Assembly (NCBI RefSeq): GCF_014645235.1
Contig: NZ_BMLM01000001.1
Span: 62,001 to 126,000 of the forward strand
DNA: 64,000 nt
Direction of reading: 5' to 3'
Origin: Agrococcus terreus
GTDB taxonomy: Bacteria; Actinomycetota; Actinomycetes; Actinomycetales; Microbacteriaceae
Below the pieces are notes generated by a model, which worked only from the letters and a program-made list of their open reading frames with translations, had not been told where the DNA came from and searched no databases. Positions 8,058 to 16,312 of this stretch are shown piece by piece. The stretch's first letter is position 1, and every line of letters starts with the position of its first letter. The translations under genes and the position numbers were made by a program.

Positions 8058-9292
8058 GCCTGCGACCGTCCCGCCGACCGACCTCGACCGCCGCGAGGGC
8101 CGGCGTCGCCATCGCCGCCGCGCTCGCGCTGAGCGCCTGCGCCGGCGCCGGCGCCGGCGCGCAGCCTGCGCCGAGCGTCACCGCCTCCGCGAGCGAGGAG
8201 GCGCAGCCGCACGGCTTCGTCGAGGGCGCCGCCGAGCTCGCCGAGCCGCAGCGCCTGCTCGCCGCGGTCGACGCCGAGGGCGCCGTGCGCCTGCTCGACC
8301 CCGTCACCGAGGAGGTCGTGGAGCTCGGCGGCGTCGGCGCCGCGACGCACGTGGCCGACGACGGCCGCTTCCTCGCCGTCACGACCCCCGACGGCGTCGC
8401 GCTCGTCGACACCGGCGTCTGGACCGTCGACCACGGCGACCACGCCCACTACTACGCGGCCGAGCCCCGGATCGTCGGGACGCTCGACGCCGAGGGCCCG
8501 GTGGTGCTCCGCTCGACCGAGTCGACCACCGCGGTGCTCGCGGGCGACGCGGCGCTGCTGCTCGACCGCGCCGCGCTCGGCCAGGGCGAGATCGTCGAGA
8601 CCGCGCGGCTCGAGGGCCTCGCGCCCGGCGGCTTCGCCGCCCCGCTCGGCGACGGCGCCGTCGTCGCCGCCCCGGGCGCCGTCGAGGTGCGCGACGCCGA
8701 CGGCGTCGTGACGGCCTCCGAGCCCTGCACCGAGCCCGCCGGCGGCATCGTGACGCGCGTCGGCGCGGTCGTGGGCTGCGCCGAGGGCGCCGTGCTCGCG
8801 GTCGAGACGGAGGCGGGGGCCGACCTCGAGCGGATCGACCTCCCGGCCGGCACCGACGCCGCGCTCCGCCCGAGCGGCCTCGACATGCGGCCCGGCCGCG
8901 CGACGGCCGCCGCGGTGGCCGGCGACGCCGGCTACTGGCTGCTCGACACCCGCGAGCGCTCCTGGACGCTCGTCGAGACGGACGAGCCGCTCGTGCGCGT
9001 CGCGTCGGTCGACGACGCGGACGGGCACGTCGTGGGCATCGACGCGGCGGGCCGGGTCGTGGTGCACGACGGCGCGGGCGCGGAGATCGGCACCACCGAT
9101 CCGGTGCTCGCCGATGCCCTCGCCGACCCGGTCGCCGCCGAGGCGCTGTCGCTCGAGGTCGACGCGAGCCGCGCCTACGCGCCGCTCGCGGCCGACGACG
9201 CCGTGCTCGAGATCGACTACGCCGACGGCGCGCGCATCGCGCGCACGCTCGCCGTGCCCTCGCCGCTCCACCTCGTCGAGGCCGGTCGATGA
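8054..9292 (+). CDS. AztD-like lipoprotein, probable zinc-binding paralog
   Basis: A 412-residue secreted lipoprotein with lipobox LSAC (Cys29). The mature part reads as repeated beta-strand units (GAVRLLDPVTEEVVEL; GVALVDTG; AEIGTTDPVL), suggesting a beta-propeller. It resembles in layout the AztD zinc chaperone encoded 1 kb downstream but is divergent in sequence. A striking histidine cluster HGDHAHYY lies at residues 127-134, a plausible metal site. It sits between aztB and aztC with 4-bp overlaps on both sides (GTGA, ATGA), so it is translationally coupled to the zinc importer. Role as a second periplasmic or surface zinc chaperone is inferred; it could instead be a scavenging receptor. 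Confidence 0.75.
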   Translation: MSLRPSRRPTSTAARAGVAIAAALALSACAGAGAGAQPAPSVTASASEEAQPHGFVEGAAELAEPQRLLAAVDAEGAVRLLDPVTEEVVELGGVGAATHVADDGRFLAVTTPDGVALVDTGVWTVDHGDHAHYYAAEPRIVGTLDAEGPVVLRSTESTTAVLAGDAALLLDRAALGQGEIVETARLEGLAPGGFAAPLGDGAVVAAPGAVEVRDADGVVTASEPCTEPAGGIVTRVGAVVGCAEGAVLAVETEAGADLERIDLPAGTDAALRPSGLDMRPGRATAAAVAGDAGYWLLDTRERSWTLVETDEPLVRVASVDDADGHVVGIDAAGRVVVHDGAGAEIGTTDPVLADALADPVAAEALSLEVDASRAYAPLAADDAVLEIDYADGARIARTLAVPSPLHLVEAGR

Positions 9293-10200
9293 GCCGCCGC
9301 CGCGCCGCGCTCGCGCTCGGCCTCGCCGCCGCAGCCCTCGCGACCGCCGGGTGCACCGCATCCGCCGCCGACGCGCGGCCCAGCGTCGTCGTCACCACGA
9401 ACATCCTCGGCGACGTCGTCGGCGAGCTCGTGGGCGAGCAGGCCGAGGTGCTCACCCTCATGCCGCCCGATGCCGACCCGCACTCGTTCGAGATATCGGC
9501 GCAGGAGGCCGCGGCGATGGAGCGCGCCGACCTCGTGGTCGCGAACGGCCTAGGGCTCGAGGAGGGGCTCGCCCAGCACGTCGCGACGGCCGAGGCGGCC
9601 GGGGTGCCGATCCTCGAGGCCGGCGACCACGTCGACGTGCTCGAGCACTCGAGCGCCGACGCGTCCGGCCCCGACCCGCACTTCTGGACCGACCCGGCGC
9701 AGATGCGCGCCGTGGTCGGGGCGCTCGAGGAGGCGCTCGCCGGCATCGACGGGATCGACGCCGCCGCGCTCGCCGGGGCCGCCGACGCCTACGACGGCGA
9801 GCTCGCCGCGCTCGAGGCCGACCTCGAGGCGCGCTTCGCCGCGATCCCCGACGAGCGCCGCGCGCTCGTGACGAACCACCACGTCTTCGGCTACCTCGCC
9901 GAGCGCTACGGGTTCCGGCTCGTCGGCGCCGTCGTGCCGGGCGGCACCACGCTCGCCGCGCCGAGCGCGAGCGACCTCGCGGGCCTCGCGGACGCCATCC
10001 GCGAGGCGGGCGTGCCCGTGATCTTCGCCGAGTCGTCGCAGCCCGACCGGCTCGTGCAGGTGCTCGCCGAGGAGGCGGGCGTCGACGTCCGCGTCGAGAC
10101 GCTCTTCACCGAGTCGCTGACGGCACCCGGCGGCGGCGCCGAGACCTATCTCCAGATGCAGCAGGCCAATGCCGACCGCATCGAGGCCGCGCTCGGCTGA
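9289..10200 (+). CDS. aztC: Zinc ABC transporter substrate-binding lipoprotein
   Basis: A 303-residue cluster A-I metal-binding lipoprotein. Lipobox is TAGC (Cys22). Metal ligands expected from the ZnuA/AztC family are visible: His in DPHSFE, His in DPHFWTDP, His in TNHHVFGY and the acidic residue of FAESSQPDR. The short loop between the first two histidines, lacking the long His-rich loop of ZnuA, fits AztC, which receives zinc from the chaperone AztD. It follows the AztD-like lipoprotein with an ATGA overlap and precedes aztD by 72 bp. It hands zinc to AztB for AztA-driven uptake. Confidence 0.9.
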   Translation: MSRRRAALALGLAAAALATAGCTASAADARPSVVVTTNILGDVVGELVGEQAEVLTLMPPDADPHSFEISAQEAAAMERADLVVANGLGLEEGLAQHVATAEAAGVPILEAGDHVDVLEHSSADASGPDPHFWTDPAQMRAVVGALEEALAGIDGIDAAALAGAADAYDGELAALEADLEARFAAIPDERRALVTNHHVFGYLAERYGFRLVGAVVPGGTTLAAPSASDLAGLADAIREAGVPVIFAESSQPDRLVQVLAEEAGVDVRVETLFTESLTAPGGGAETYLQMQQANADRIEAALG

Positions 10201-10272
10201 CGCCGGCGTCCCGTCCCCGGACGGCCCAGTCCCACACCGCGGTCGCCCGACCGCATCCCCAGAGAGGAACCC

Positions 10273-11505
10273 ATGCACACCACGACCCCCACCCGGTCGA
10301 CCCGACGCCGGGCGGCAGCGCTCGGCCTCGCGACCGCCGCGGCCATCGCGCTCGCCGGCTGCACGAGCGCCGCGGCGCCCGCCGACGAGACCGCGCCCGC
10401 GGCCTCGGGCACGGCCGCCGAGGCGGGCGCCCGCCTCGCGATCGCCTACGACGGCGGCATCGCCGTCCTCGACGCGGTGACCCTCGAGCAGCTCGCCGAC
10501 ATCCCGCTCGACGGCTTCAACCGCCTCAACACCGCAGGCGACGGCCAGCACGCGTTCGTCACCACCGAGGGCGGCTTCCAGGTGCTCTCGACCGGCGCCG
10601 ACGGCACCGAGCCCGAGCTCACCGACACGATGTTCGAGGCGACCACGCCCGGCCACGTCGTCCGTCACGAGGGCCGCACGGTGCTCTTCGACGACGGCAC
10701 GGGCGACTTCTGGGCGTTCGACACCGACGCGCTGCTCGAGGCCGACGGCCTGCCGGAGACGACCGAGTTCACCTCGGAGGCAGCGCACCACGGCGTCGCC
10801 GTCGAGCTCGCCGACGGCACGCTGCTCTCGACCCTCGGCGACAGCGAGGGCCGCACGGGCGTCCGCGTGCTCGACGCCGACGGCACCGAGACCGACCGCT
10901 TCGAGTCGTGCCCCTCGGTCCACGGCGAGGGCGTCGCGGCCGACGAGGCCGTGCTCTTCGGCTGCGAGGACGGCGTGCTCACCTACGTCGACGGCGCGTT
11001 CGCCAAGCTCGAGAGCCCGGACGAGTTCGGCCGCGTCGGCAACGCGTACGTCACCGACTCGTCGGCGATCGCGGTCGTCGACTACAGGGACGACCCGGAT
11101 GCGGAGGGCTCGCTCCTGCACCGCGTCGGCTTCGTCGACACCGCGAAGGCGGACCTCGACGGCGCGCAGCTCGACGTGCTCGACCTGCCCGAGGGCGTCG
11201 AGTACACCTGGCGCGGCATCGGCCGCGACGGCGAGGACGCCGCCTGGCTCCTCGGCACCGACGGCGCGCTGCACCGCATCGACGTCGAGGCGCAGGAGAT
11301 CACGGCCTCGTACCCGGTCATCGAGGCCTGGGAGGGCCCGGCCGAGTGGCAGGAGGCGCACCCCGCGCTCGTCGTCGACGGCGAGTTCGCGATCGTGACC
11401 GAGCCGGCGTCGAACGCCGTCCACCGGGTCGACCTCGTCACGGGCGAGGTCGTCGCGACCGGCGAGATCGCCGGCGCGCCGAACGAGCTCGCGCTCGCCG
11501 GCTGA
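10273..11505 (+). CDS. aztD: Zinc metallochaperone AztD
   Basis: A 410-residue secreted lipoprotein with lipobox LAGC and an N-terminal Ala-rich linker. The mature region is a beta-propeller type repeat protein containing conserved AztD elements such as GFNRLNTAGDGQHAFVTT, EAAHHGVAVELADG, a CPSVHGEG / GCED pair (two Cys that could form a disulfide) and the end GAPNELALAG. AztD is known to bind zinc and transfer it directly to AztC. The start ATG follows AGAGAGGAAC. Its own ribosome site and the 72-bp gap suggest separate translation within the az operon; a strong hairpin terminator follows. Confidence 0.88.
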   Translation: MHTTTPTRSTRRRAAALGLATAAAIALAGCTSAAAPADETAPAASGTAAEAGARLAIAYDGGIAVLDAVTLEQLADIPLDGFNRLNTAGDGQHAFVTTEGGFQVLSTGADGTEPELTDTMFEATTPGHVVRHEGRTVLFDDGTGDFWAFDTDALLEADGLPETTEFTSEAAHHGVAVELADGTLLSTLGDSEGRTGVRVLDADGTETDRFESCPSVHGEGVAADEAVLFGCEDGVLTYVDGAFAKLESPDEFGRVGNAYVTDSSAIAVVDYRDDPDAEGSLLHRVGFVDTAKADLDGAQLDVLDLPEGVEYTWRGIGRDGEDAAWLLGTDGALHRIDVEAQEITASYPVIEAWEGPAEWQEAHPALVVDGEFAIVTEPASNAVHRVDLVTGEVVATGEIAGAPNELALAG

Positions 11506-11529
11506 CGCCGCGCGCCCGCGTTCGCGTCC

Positions 11530-11565
11530 GAGGCGCCGGTCCCGCACCCGCGGGGCCGGCGCCTC
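11530..11565 (+). terminator. Rho-independent-type hairpin after aztD
   Basis: Sixteen-pair stem (11530-11545 with 11550-11565, one wobble) and 4-base loop ACCC, followed by GCCGTTGCTG. It ends the zinc-transport operon before treS. Confidence 0.75.
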
Positions 11566-11651
11566 GCCGTTGCTGTGCGCACGCCGTGCGCCCACGGCGG
11601 CATCCGTGATTGGCTGGGGCGTCCGTACGCGTACGACTCGAGGAGACTCGC

Positions 11652-13370
11652 ATGTCCTACCCCATGACCTCGCCCATCCCGATCATCGGCGGCAACGTGC
11701 CCGGCCTCGCCCTCGATCGCGACTGGCACCGCAAGAGCGTCTTCTACGAGGTCATGGTGCGGTCGTTCGTCGACTCGAACGGCGACGGGTTCGGCGACTT
11801 CCAGGGGCTCACGTCGAAGCTCGACTACCTGCAGTGGCTCGGCATCGACGGCATCTGGGTGCCGCCGTTCTTCCAGTCGCCGCTGCGCGACGGCGGCTAC
11901 GACGTCTCCGACTACAAGGCCGTGCTGCCCGAGTACGGCACGATCGACGACTTCCGGCACTTCGTGGCCGAGGCGCACGCGCGCAACATGCGCGTGATGA
12001 TCGACCTCCCGATCAACCACACCTCCGACCAGCACCCCTGGTTCCTGGCCTCCCGCGAGGACCCGGAGGGCCCCTACGGCGACTTCTACGTGTGGCGCGA
12101 CACCGACGAGGGCTACCCCAACGTCCGCATCATCTTCGTCGACACCGAGGAGTCGAACTGGGCGTTCGACAGCGTGCGCCGGCAGTTCTACTGGCACCGC
12201 TTCTTCTCGCACCAGCCCGACCTCAACTTCGAGAACCCGGCGGTGCACGAGGCCGTCGAGGACACCCTGCGGTTCTGGCTCGACCTGGGCGTCGACGGCA
12301 TCCGCCTCGACGCCATCCCGTACCTGTACGAGTCGGAGGAGGGCAACGGCGAGTCGGAGCCCGCGACGCACGAGTACATCCGGCACCTGCGCCGCATGGT
12401 CGACGACGAGTACCCGGGCCGCGTGCTCATCGCCGAGGCCAACCAGTGGCCCGCCGAGACGGCCGCCTACTTCGGCACGGCCGAGGAGCCCGAGTGCCAC
12501 ATGGCGTTCGACTTCCCGACGATGCCCCGCATCTTCTACTCGCTGCGCGCGCAGAACGCGCTCGAGCTCAAGCGCATCCTCGCCGAGCAGGTCGAGGTGC
12601 CGCCCGGCGCCACGTGGGGCGTGTTCCTGCGCAACCACGACGAGCTGACGCTCGAGATGGTGAGCGAGGAGTACCGGCAGGCGATGTACGGCTGGTACGC
12701 CTACGACCCGCGGATGCGGTCGAACGTCGGCATCCGCCGCCGCCTCGCGTCGCTGCTGGACAACTCGCGCGCCGAGCTCGAGCTCGCCAACGCCCTGCTG
12801 CTGTCCCTGCCCGGCTCGCCGTTCCTCTACTACGGCGACGAGATCGGGATGGGCGACAACATCTGGCTCGACGACCGCGACGCCTCGCGCACGCCGATGC
12901 AGTGGACCCCCGACCGCAACGCCGGCTTCTCGGCCGCCGACCCGGGCAAGCTGTTCCTGCCGGTCGTGCAGTCGCTCGTCTACCACTACGCCGCGGTGAA
13001 CGTGGAGTCGCAGATGGCGCAGTCGACGAGCCTCCTGCACTGGATGCGGTCGGTGCTGCACGTGCGGCGGGCGCACCCCGTGTTCGGCCTCGGCGACATC
13101 ACCGTGCTCGACACCGACAACGAGGCCGTGCTCGCGTTCGTGCGCTCCTACGAGGGCGACGGCTCCTACGCGGGTCCGCGCGCCGAGCAGGTGCTGTGCG
13201 TGTTCTCGTTCAGCCACAACCCGGTGCACGTGACGATCGACGCGCCGCAGTTCGCCGGCAAGCAGATGCACGACCTCTTCGGCGGCGGGGCGTTCCCGAC
13301 CGTCGCGGAGGACGGCCGCTTCTCGCTCACCTTCGGCACGCAGTCGTTCTACTGGCTCGGCCTCTCGTAG
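11652..13370 (+). CDS. treS: Trehalose synthase (maltose to trehalose isomerase)
   Basis: A 572-residue GH13 enzyme, full length for TreS. It interconverts maltose and trehalose by intramolecular transglucosylation in the cytoplasm. Seen are the N-terminal KSVFYEVMVRSFVDSNGDG, nucleophile Asp220 (GIRLDAIPYL), acid/base Glu262 (IAEANQW) and the third carboxylate Asp330 (FLRNHDELTLEM), plus YYGDEIGMGDN. The start ATG 11652 is preceded by GAGGAGACTC. No fused or adjacent maltokinase is present. It stands alone between the zinc operon and the GPP34 gene; the sugar importer at the left of the window could supply its substrate. Confidence 0.96.
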   Translation: MSYPMTSPIPIIGGNVPGLALDRDWHRKSVFYEVMVRSFVDSNGDGFGDFQGLTSKLDYLQWLGIDGIWVPPFFQSPLRDGGYDVSDYKAVLPEYGTIDDFRHFVAEAHARNMRVMIDLPINHTSDQHPWFLASREDPEGPYGDFYVWRDTDEGYPNVRIIFVDTEESNWAFDSVRRQFYWHRFFSHQPDLNFENPAVHEAVEDTLRFWLDLGVDGIRLDAIPYLYESEEGNGESEPATHEYIRHLRRMVDDEYPGRVLIAEANQWPAETAAYFGTAEEPECHMAFDFPTMPRIFYSLRAQNALELKRILAEQVEVPPGATWGVFLRNHDELTLEMVSEEYRQAMYGWYAYDPRMRSNVGIRRRLASLLDNSRAELELANALLLSLPGSPFLYYGDEIGMGDNIWLDDRDASRTPMQWTPDRNAGFSAADPGKLFLPVVQSLVYHYAAVNVESQMAQSTSLLHWMRSVLHVRRAHPVFGLGDITVLDTDNEAVLAFVRSYEGDGSYAGPRAEQVLCVFSFSHNPVHVTIDAPQFAGKQMHDLFGGGAFPTVAEDGRFSLTFGTQSFYWLGLS

Positions 13371-13379
13371 CGCGCGGCT

Positions 13380-13396
13380 GCCGCGGGCGCCGCGGC
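13380..13396. terminator. Short hairpin between treS and the GPP34 gene
   Basis: Seven-pair GC stem (GCCGCGG / CCGCGGC) with 3-base loop in the 25-bp gap between two convergent genes; its right arm reaches the GPP34 stop codon. Confidence 0.4.
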
Positions 13397-14094
13397 TAGC
13401 TGCTCGTCGCGGCGGGCATGATGACGGTCGTGATCATCACGGCCGTCATCGCCGACTGCAGCGAGGCGAGCGAGCGGCGCACCTCGGCGCTCGCCCACGA
13501 GCCGGCCGCGAGCTCCTCGCCGCGAGCGCGCAGCGCGTCCGCGGGGAGGTCGGGGAAGGCCTTCGGCAGCGCGTCGGCGCCGTGCAGGATGCCGAGCGCG
13601 GCGTCGACCGGCTCGTCGTCGTCCGCGCCGGCGAGCACCTCGCGGGCGCGCGCCTGCAGGGCATCCTCGACCTCGCGGCGGTCGCCGCGCTCCCAGCGCT
13701 CGCGCCAGGCGAGGCCGAGGAAGCGGTCCTGCTGGCGCGCGAGCACGCCGAGCTCGGCGAAGTCGTCGAGCAGCTGCCGCCGCACCTTGCCGCTCGGGGA
13801 CCCCGGTCCGCCGAAGCCGGCGACGATCTGCAGCGCCGGCGTGGGGGTGCGGCCGACGATGCGCTCGACGATCGGCTCGAGGCGCGGATCCGTCGCACCC
13901 GCTGCCGAGACCAGCCGGCCAGGCTTCGCGCCCGGCTCCCCCTCGCCCGCGACCCGCAGCCTGCCGTCGACGAGCAGCTGCGCGATGGCCGCGGCCGCCA
14001 TCGCGGTGCCGAGCGTGCCGTCGTCGAGGATGGCGGTGCCCCGCTCGTCGTCGAGCGCGAGCAGCAGCAGGGCTTCGGGGATGGTCAGGTCCAT
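13396..14094 (-). CDS. GPP34 (Golgi phosphoprotein 3-like) family protein
   Basis: A 232-residue soluble protein beginning MDLTIPEALLLLALDDERGT, the signature start of bacterial GPP34 proteins, followed by an all-helical layout with VRRQLLDDFAELGVL and QDRFLGLAWRERW. The eukaryotic relative GOLPH3 binds phosphoinositides; the bacterial role is not established. In actinobacteria such proteins are often several per genome. The C-terminus ends with a mildly hydrophobic SAMTAVMITTVIMPAATSS that could peripherally touch membrane. It is downstream of the Lrp-type gene on the same strand (68-bp gap) and may be co-transcribed with it. Confidence 0.85.
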   Translation of the reverse strand: MDLTIPEALLLLALDDERGTAILDDGTLGTAMAAAAIAQLLVDGRLRVAGEGEPGAKPGRLVSAAGATDPRLEPIVERIVGRTPTPALQIVAGFGGPGSPSGKVRRQLLDDFAELGVLARQQDRFLGLAWRERWERGDRREVEDALQARAREVLAGADDDEPVDAALGILHGADALPKAFPDLPADALRARGEELAAGSWASAEVRRSLASLQSAMTAVMITTVIMPAATSS

Positions 14095-14162
14095 GCCCTC
14101 GACGCTACGGGTGCGCGCGGGCGGGCGCCTCCCCCGGGCGGCGGATCGGGGAACGCGGACGG

Positions 14163-15212
14163 TCAGCGCCGGATGACGTCGGGCACCTGGTCGCCGAGGC
14201 GCATGCCGTCGCGGTCGATCCAGTAGCGACGCGCGAGGCGGAGGCCCGCGACGCTCGACATCGACCGCAGACCGGGCAGCGCGCCCAGGTCGTCGCGCAG
14301 GAAGCGGGCGAGCGCCTCGGGGCCCTGGAAGACGCCGGCGAGGCTCACGGGCGAGTCGCCCGTGACGGTGCTGAGCAGGCGCACGTTCGGGTGCGCCGCG
14401 AGCGTGTCGAGGGTGCCGCGGATGTCGCGCGGGCGCACGTCGATCGTGACGATCGCGTTGAGCGCGTAGCCGATCAGATCCGGCTGGATCTCGACGCGCG
14501 GCGTGACCGCGCCGGTCGCCAGCAGCCGCCGGATCGCGCGCGCCGCCGTCGAGGGCGAGACGCCGAGCGTGCGCCCCACCTCGGCCGCCGAGACGCGCCC
14601 GTTGACGCTCAGCTCGCGCATGGTCTGGAACTCGAGCTCCGAGAGCTCGTCGAGGTCGAGCACGGGCGTCTCGGGCTCGACCGCGGCGTGCTCCTCGAGC
14701 GCGCGCACCTGGTCGTCGTCGAGGCGCTCGAACCGCCACGACTGCCCGACCTTCGCGGGCTCGAGGATCATGCGGCTGTCGATGGCGCGGATCCCGGGGA
14801 TCGAGGGGATGCGGGCGGCGAGCAGCTCCTCGTGGTCGGAGCCGCGGAGCGGGAAGAGGTTGGCGTAGATGTCGGCGGGCCCGCTCGTGTGGATGACGAA
14901 CTGCACGTCCGGGATCTCGAGGAGCGCGGCGAGCACCGCCCGCGACTGCCCGGGCGCCGAGGTGATCCAGAGCTCGAAGGGGTTGCTCGAGGTGATGAGC
15001 TGCCACGCCGCGCGGCCGACGACGCGCAGGAGGCGGTCGTCCTGCAGGCGCGCGAGGCGACGGCTCGCGGTCGAGGTGGGCACGCCGATGATGTCGGCGA
15101 GCGCGGCCGTGGGCACGCGGGGCGCGACGTGCAGCGCGGCGACGAGGTCGAGGTCGGTGCCGTCCAGGCGCGGCGACGGCGGGGCGACGACGCGGGGGGC
15201 GGAGGGCTGCAC
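14163..15212 (-). CDS. Lrp/AsnC-family regulator with two tandem Lrp units
   Basis: A 349-residue protein, about twice the length of a standard Lrp. The first half has a helix-turn-helix (PTAALADIIGVPTSTASRRLARL, about residues 33-56) and a RAM-type ligand domain. The second half repeats this with LSELEFQTMRELSVNGRVS and VGRTLGVSPSTAARAIRRL (about residues 200-235) and a second RAM-like domain. Duplicated Lrp proteins of this type regulate adjacent catabolic operons in actinobacteria. Start is GTG 15212. It is divergent from the deacetylase-transporter operon, whose promoter region carries repeated GTTGC(A/G)CA motifs, so it most likely controls that operon. Confidence 0.9.
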   Translation of the reverse strand: MQPSAPRVVAPPSPRLDGTDLDLVAALHVAPRVPTAALADIIGVPTSTASRRLARLQDDRLLRVVGRAAWQLITSSNPFELWITSAPGQSRAVLAALLEIPDVQFVIHTSGPADIYANLFPLRGSDHEELLAARIPSIPGIRAIDSRMILEPAKVGQSWRFERLDDDQVRALEEHAAVEPETPVLDLDELSELEFQTMRELSVNGRVSAAEVGRTLGVSPSTAARAIRRLLATGAVTPRVEIQPDLIGYALNAIVTIDVRPRDIRGTLDTLAAHPNVRLLSTVTGDSPVSLAGVFQGPEALARFLRDDLGALPGLRSMSSVAGLRLARRYWIDRDGMRLGDQVPDVIRR

Positions 15213-15269
15213 GCGGCCACCCTATCCGGGCGTCGCAGGCGGCACGAGGGCCGCATGACCGGTTCGACC

Positions 15270-15336
15270 GTTGCACAACCGAAACATGACGGAAATCACC
15301 ATCAGCGTTGCGCATGGTTGCATTTCTGCTTACAGT
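15270..15336 (+). promoter_or_regulatory. Promoter and candidate Lrp sites for the catabolic operon
   Basis: TTGCGC at 15308-15313 and TACAGT at 15331-15336 are separated by exactly 17 bp, a good primary sigma promoter. GTTGCACA (15270-15277) and GTTGCGCA (15307-15314) form two similar motifs 37 bp apart, the second overlapping the -35 box. These are the likeliest binding sites for the divergent Lrp-type protein. Confidence 0.6.
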
Positions 15337-15386
15337 GGCCTCCATCGACCCCGACGGAGGAGTCGACCGCGCCGAAGGGAAGCCCC

Positions 15387-16289
15387 ATGGGAACCGACCG
15401 ACAGCCCTGGCAGTGGAGCGAGCCGGAGTGGCGCGCGCACGTCGAGCACGTGCGCGCCGGCCGCAGCCTCGTGGCACCCGACCGCGCGCAGCGCTGGCCC
15501 GGCGGCGCCGCCGTCGCCGTCGCGATCTCGTTCGACTCGGATCACGAGACGCCTGCCCTCCGCGACGGCGAGACCTCCCCCGGCCGCATGGCGCAGGGCG
15601 AGTACGGCGCGCGCGTGGCCGTGCCGCGCATCATGGAGCTCCTCCGCCGCCACGAGGCGCCCGCCTCCTTCTACATCCCCGCCGTGTGCGCGCTCCTGCG
15701 CCCCGACGAGGCGCCCGGCTACGTCGAGGCCGGCCACGAGGTCGCCGTGCACGGCTGGATCCACGAGCGCAACACCGCCCTCCCGCGCGAGGCGGAGCTC
15801 GACCTCGTCGCCCGCAGCCTCGACGTGCTCGAGGCGCAGACGGGCGTCCGCCCCGTCGGCATCCGCACGCCCTCCTGGGACTTCTCGGCCGACACCCTCA
15901 GCGTCATCCGCGAGCTCGGCCTCGCCTACGACTCCTCGCTCATGGCCGACTCGGAGCCCTACGAGCTCCTCGAGCGGGGCGAGCGCACGGGCGTCGTCGA
16001 GATCCCCGTCGAGTGGATCCGCGACGACGCGCCGTACCTGATGATGGACCGCTTCGGCGGCCTCCGCCCCCACATGCCCCCGCGCCAGCTCCTCCAGATC
16101 TGGATCGACGAGTACGACGCCGCCCGCGCGGAGGGCGGCCTCTTCCAGCTCACCCTGCACCCGCACATCATCGGGCACCGCTCGCGGATCCGGATCCTGG
16201 ACGACCTCCTGGCCCACATCCGCGCCACCGGCGACGCCTGGATCGGCACCCACGCCGACCTCGCCGACCACGTCCGCGCACAGCTCTGA
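15387..16289 (+). CDS. Polysaccharide deacetylase (NodB-fold) family protein
   Basis: A 300-residue cytoplasmic-looking protein (no signal peptide) of the NodB / CE4-like fold. Motif 1 is FDSDHE and motif 2 HGWIHE, giving the Asp and two His expected for a metal site; later come GIRTPSWDFS and LTLHPHIIGHRSR. It resembles the PuuE/HP0310-like branch that acts on small cyclic amides or sugars rather than polymeric peptidoglycan. It is first in an operon with an MHS transporter, SDR, ketopantoate-reductase-like enzyme and M20 amidohydrolase, so a role in opening or deacylating an imported small molecule is likely. Exact substrate unknown. Confidence 0.85.
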   Translation: MGTDRQPWQWSEPEWRAHVEHVRAGRSLVAPDRAQRWPGGAAVAVAISFDSDHETPALRDGETSPGRMAQGEYGARVAVPRIMELLRRHEAPASFYIPAVCALLRPDEAPGYVEAGHEVAVHGWIHERNTALPREAELDLVARSLDVLEAQTGVRPVGIRTPSWDFSADTLSVIRELGLAYDSSLMADSEPYELLERGERTGVVEIPVEWIRDDAPYLMMDRFGGLRPHMPPRQLLQIWIDEYDAARAEGGLFQLTLHPHIIGHRSRIRILDDLLAHIRATGDAWIGTHADLADHVRAQL

Positions 16290-16312
16290 ACCCTCCAGCG
16301 AGAGAGACAGCC

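Noticed and set aside
8379-9746. Long Arg/Pro-rich open frames antisense to the zinc genes and elsewhere (many over 200 codons)
   Set aside because: They are opposite-strand or out-of-frame shadows of real genes in very G+C-rich DNA, with improbable Arg-rich composition and no family motifs.
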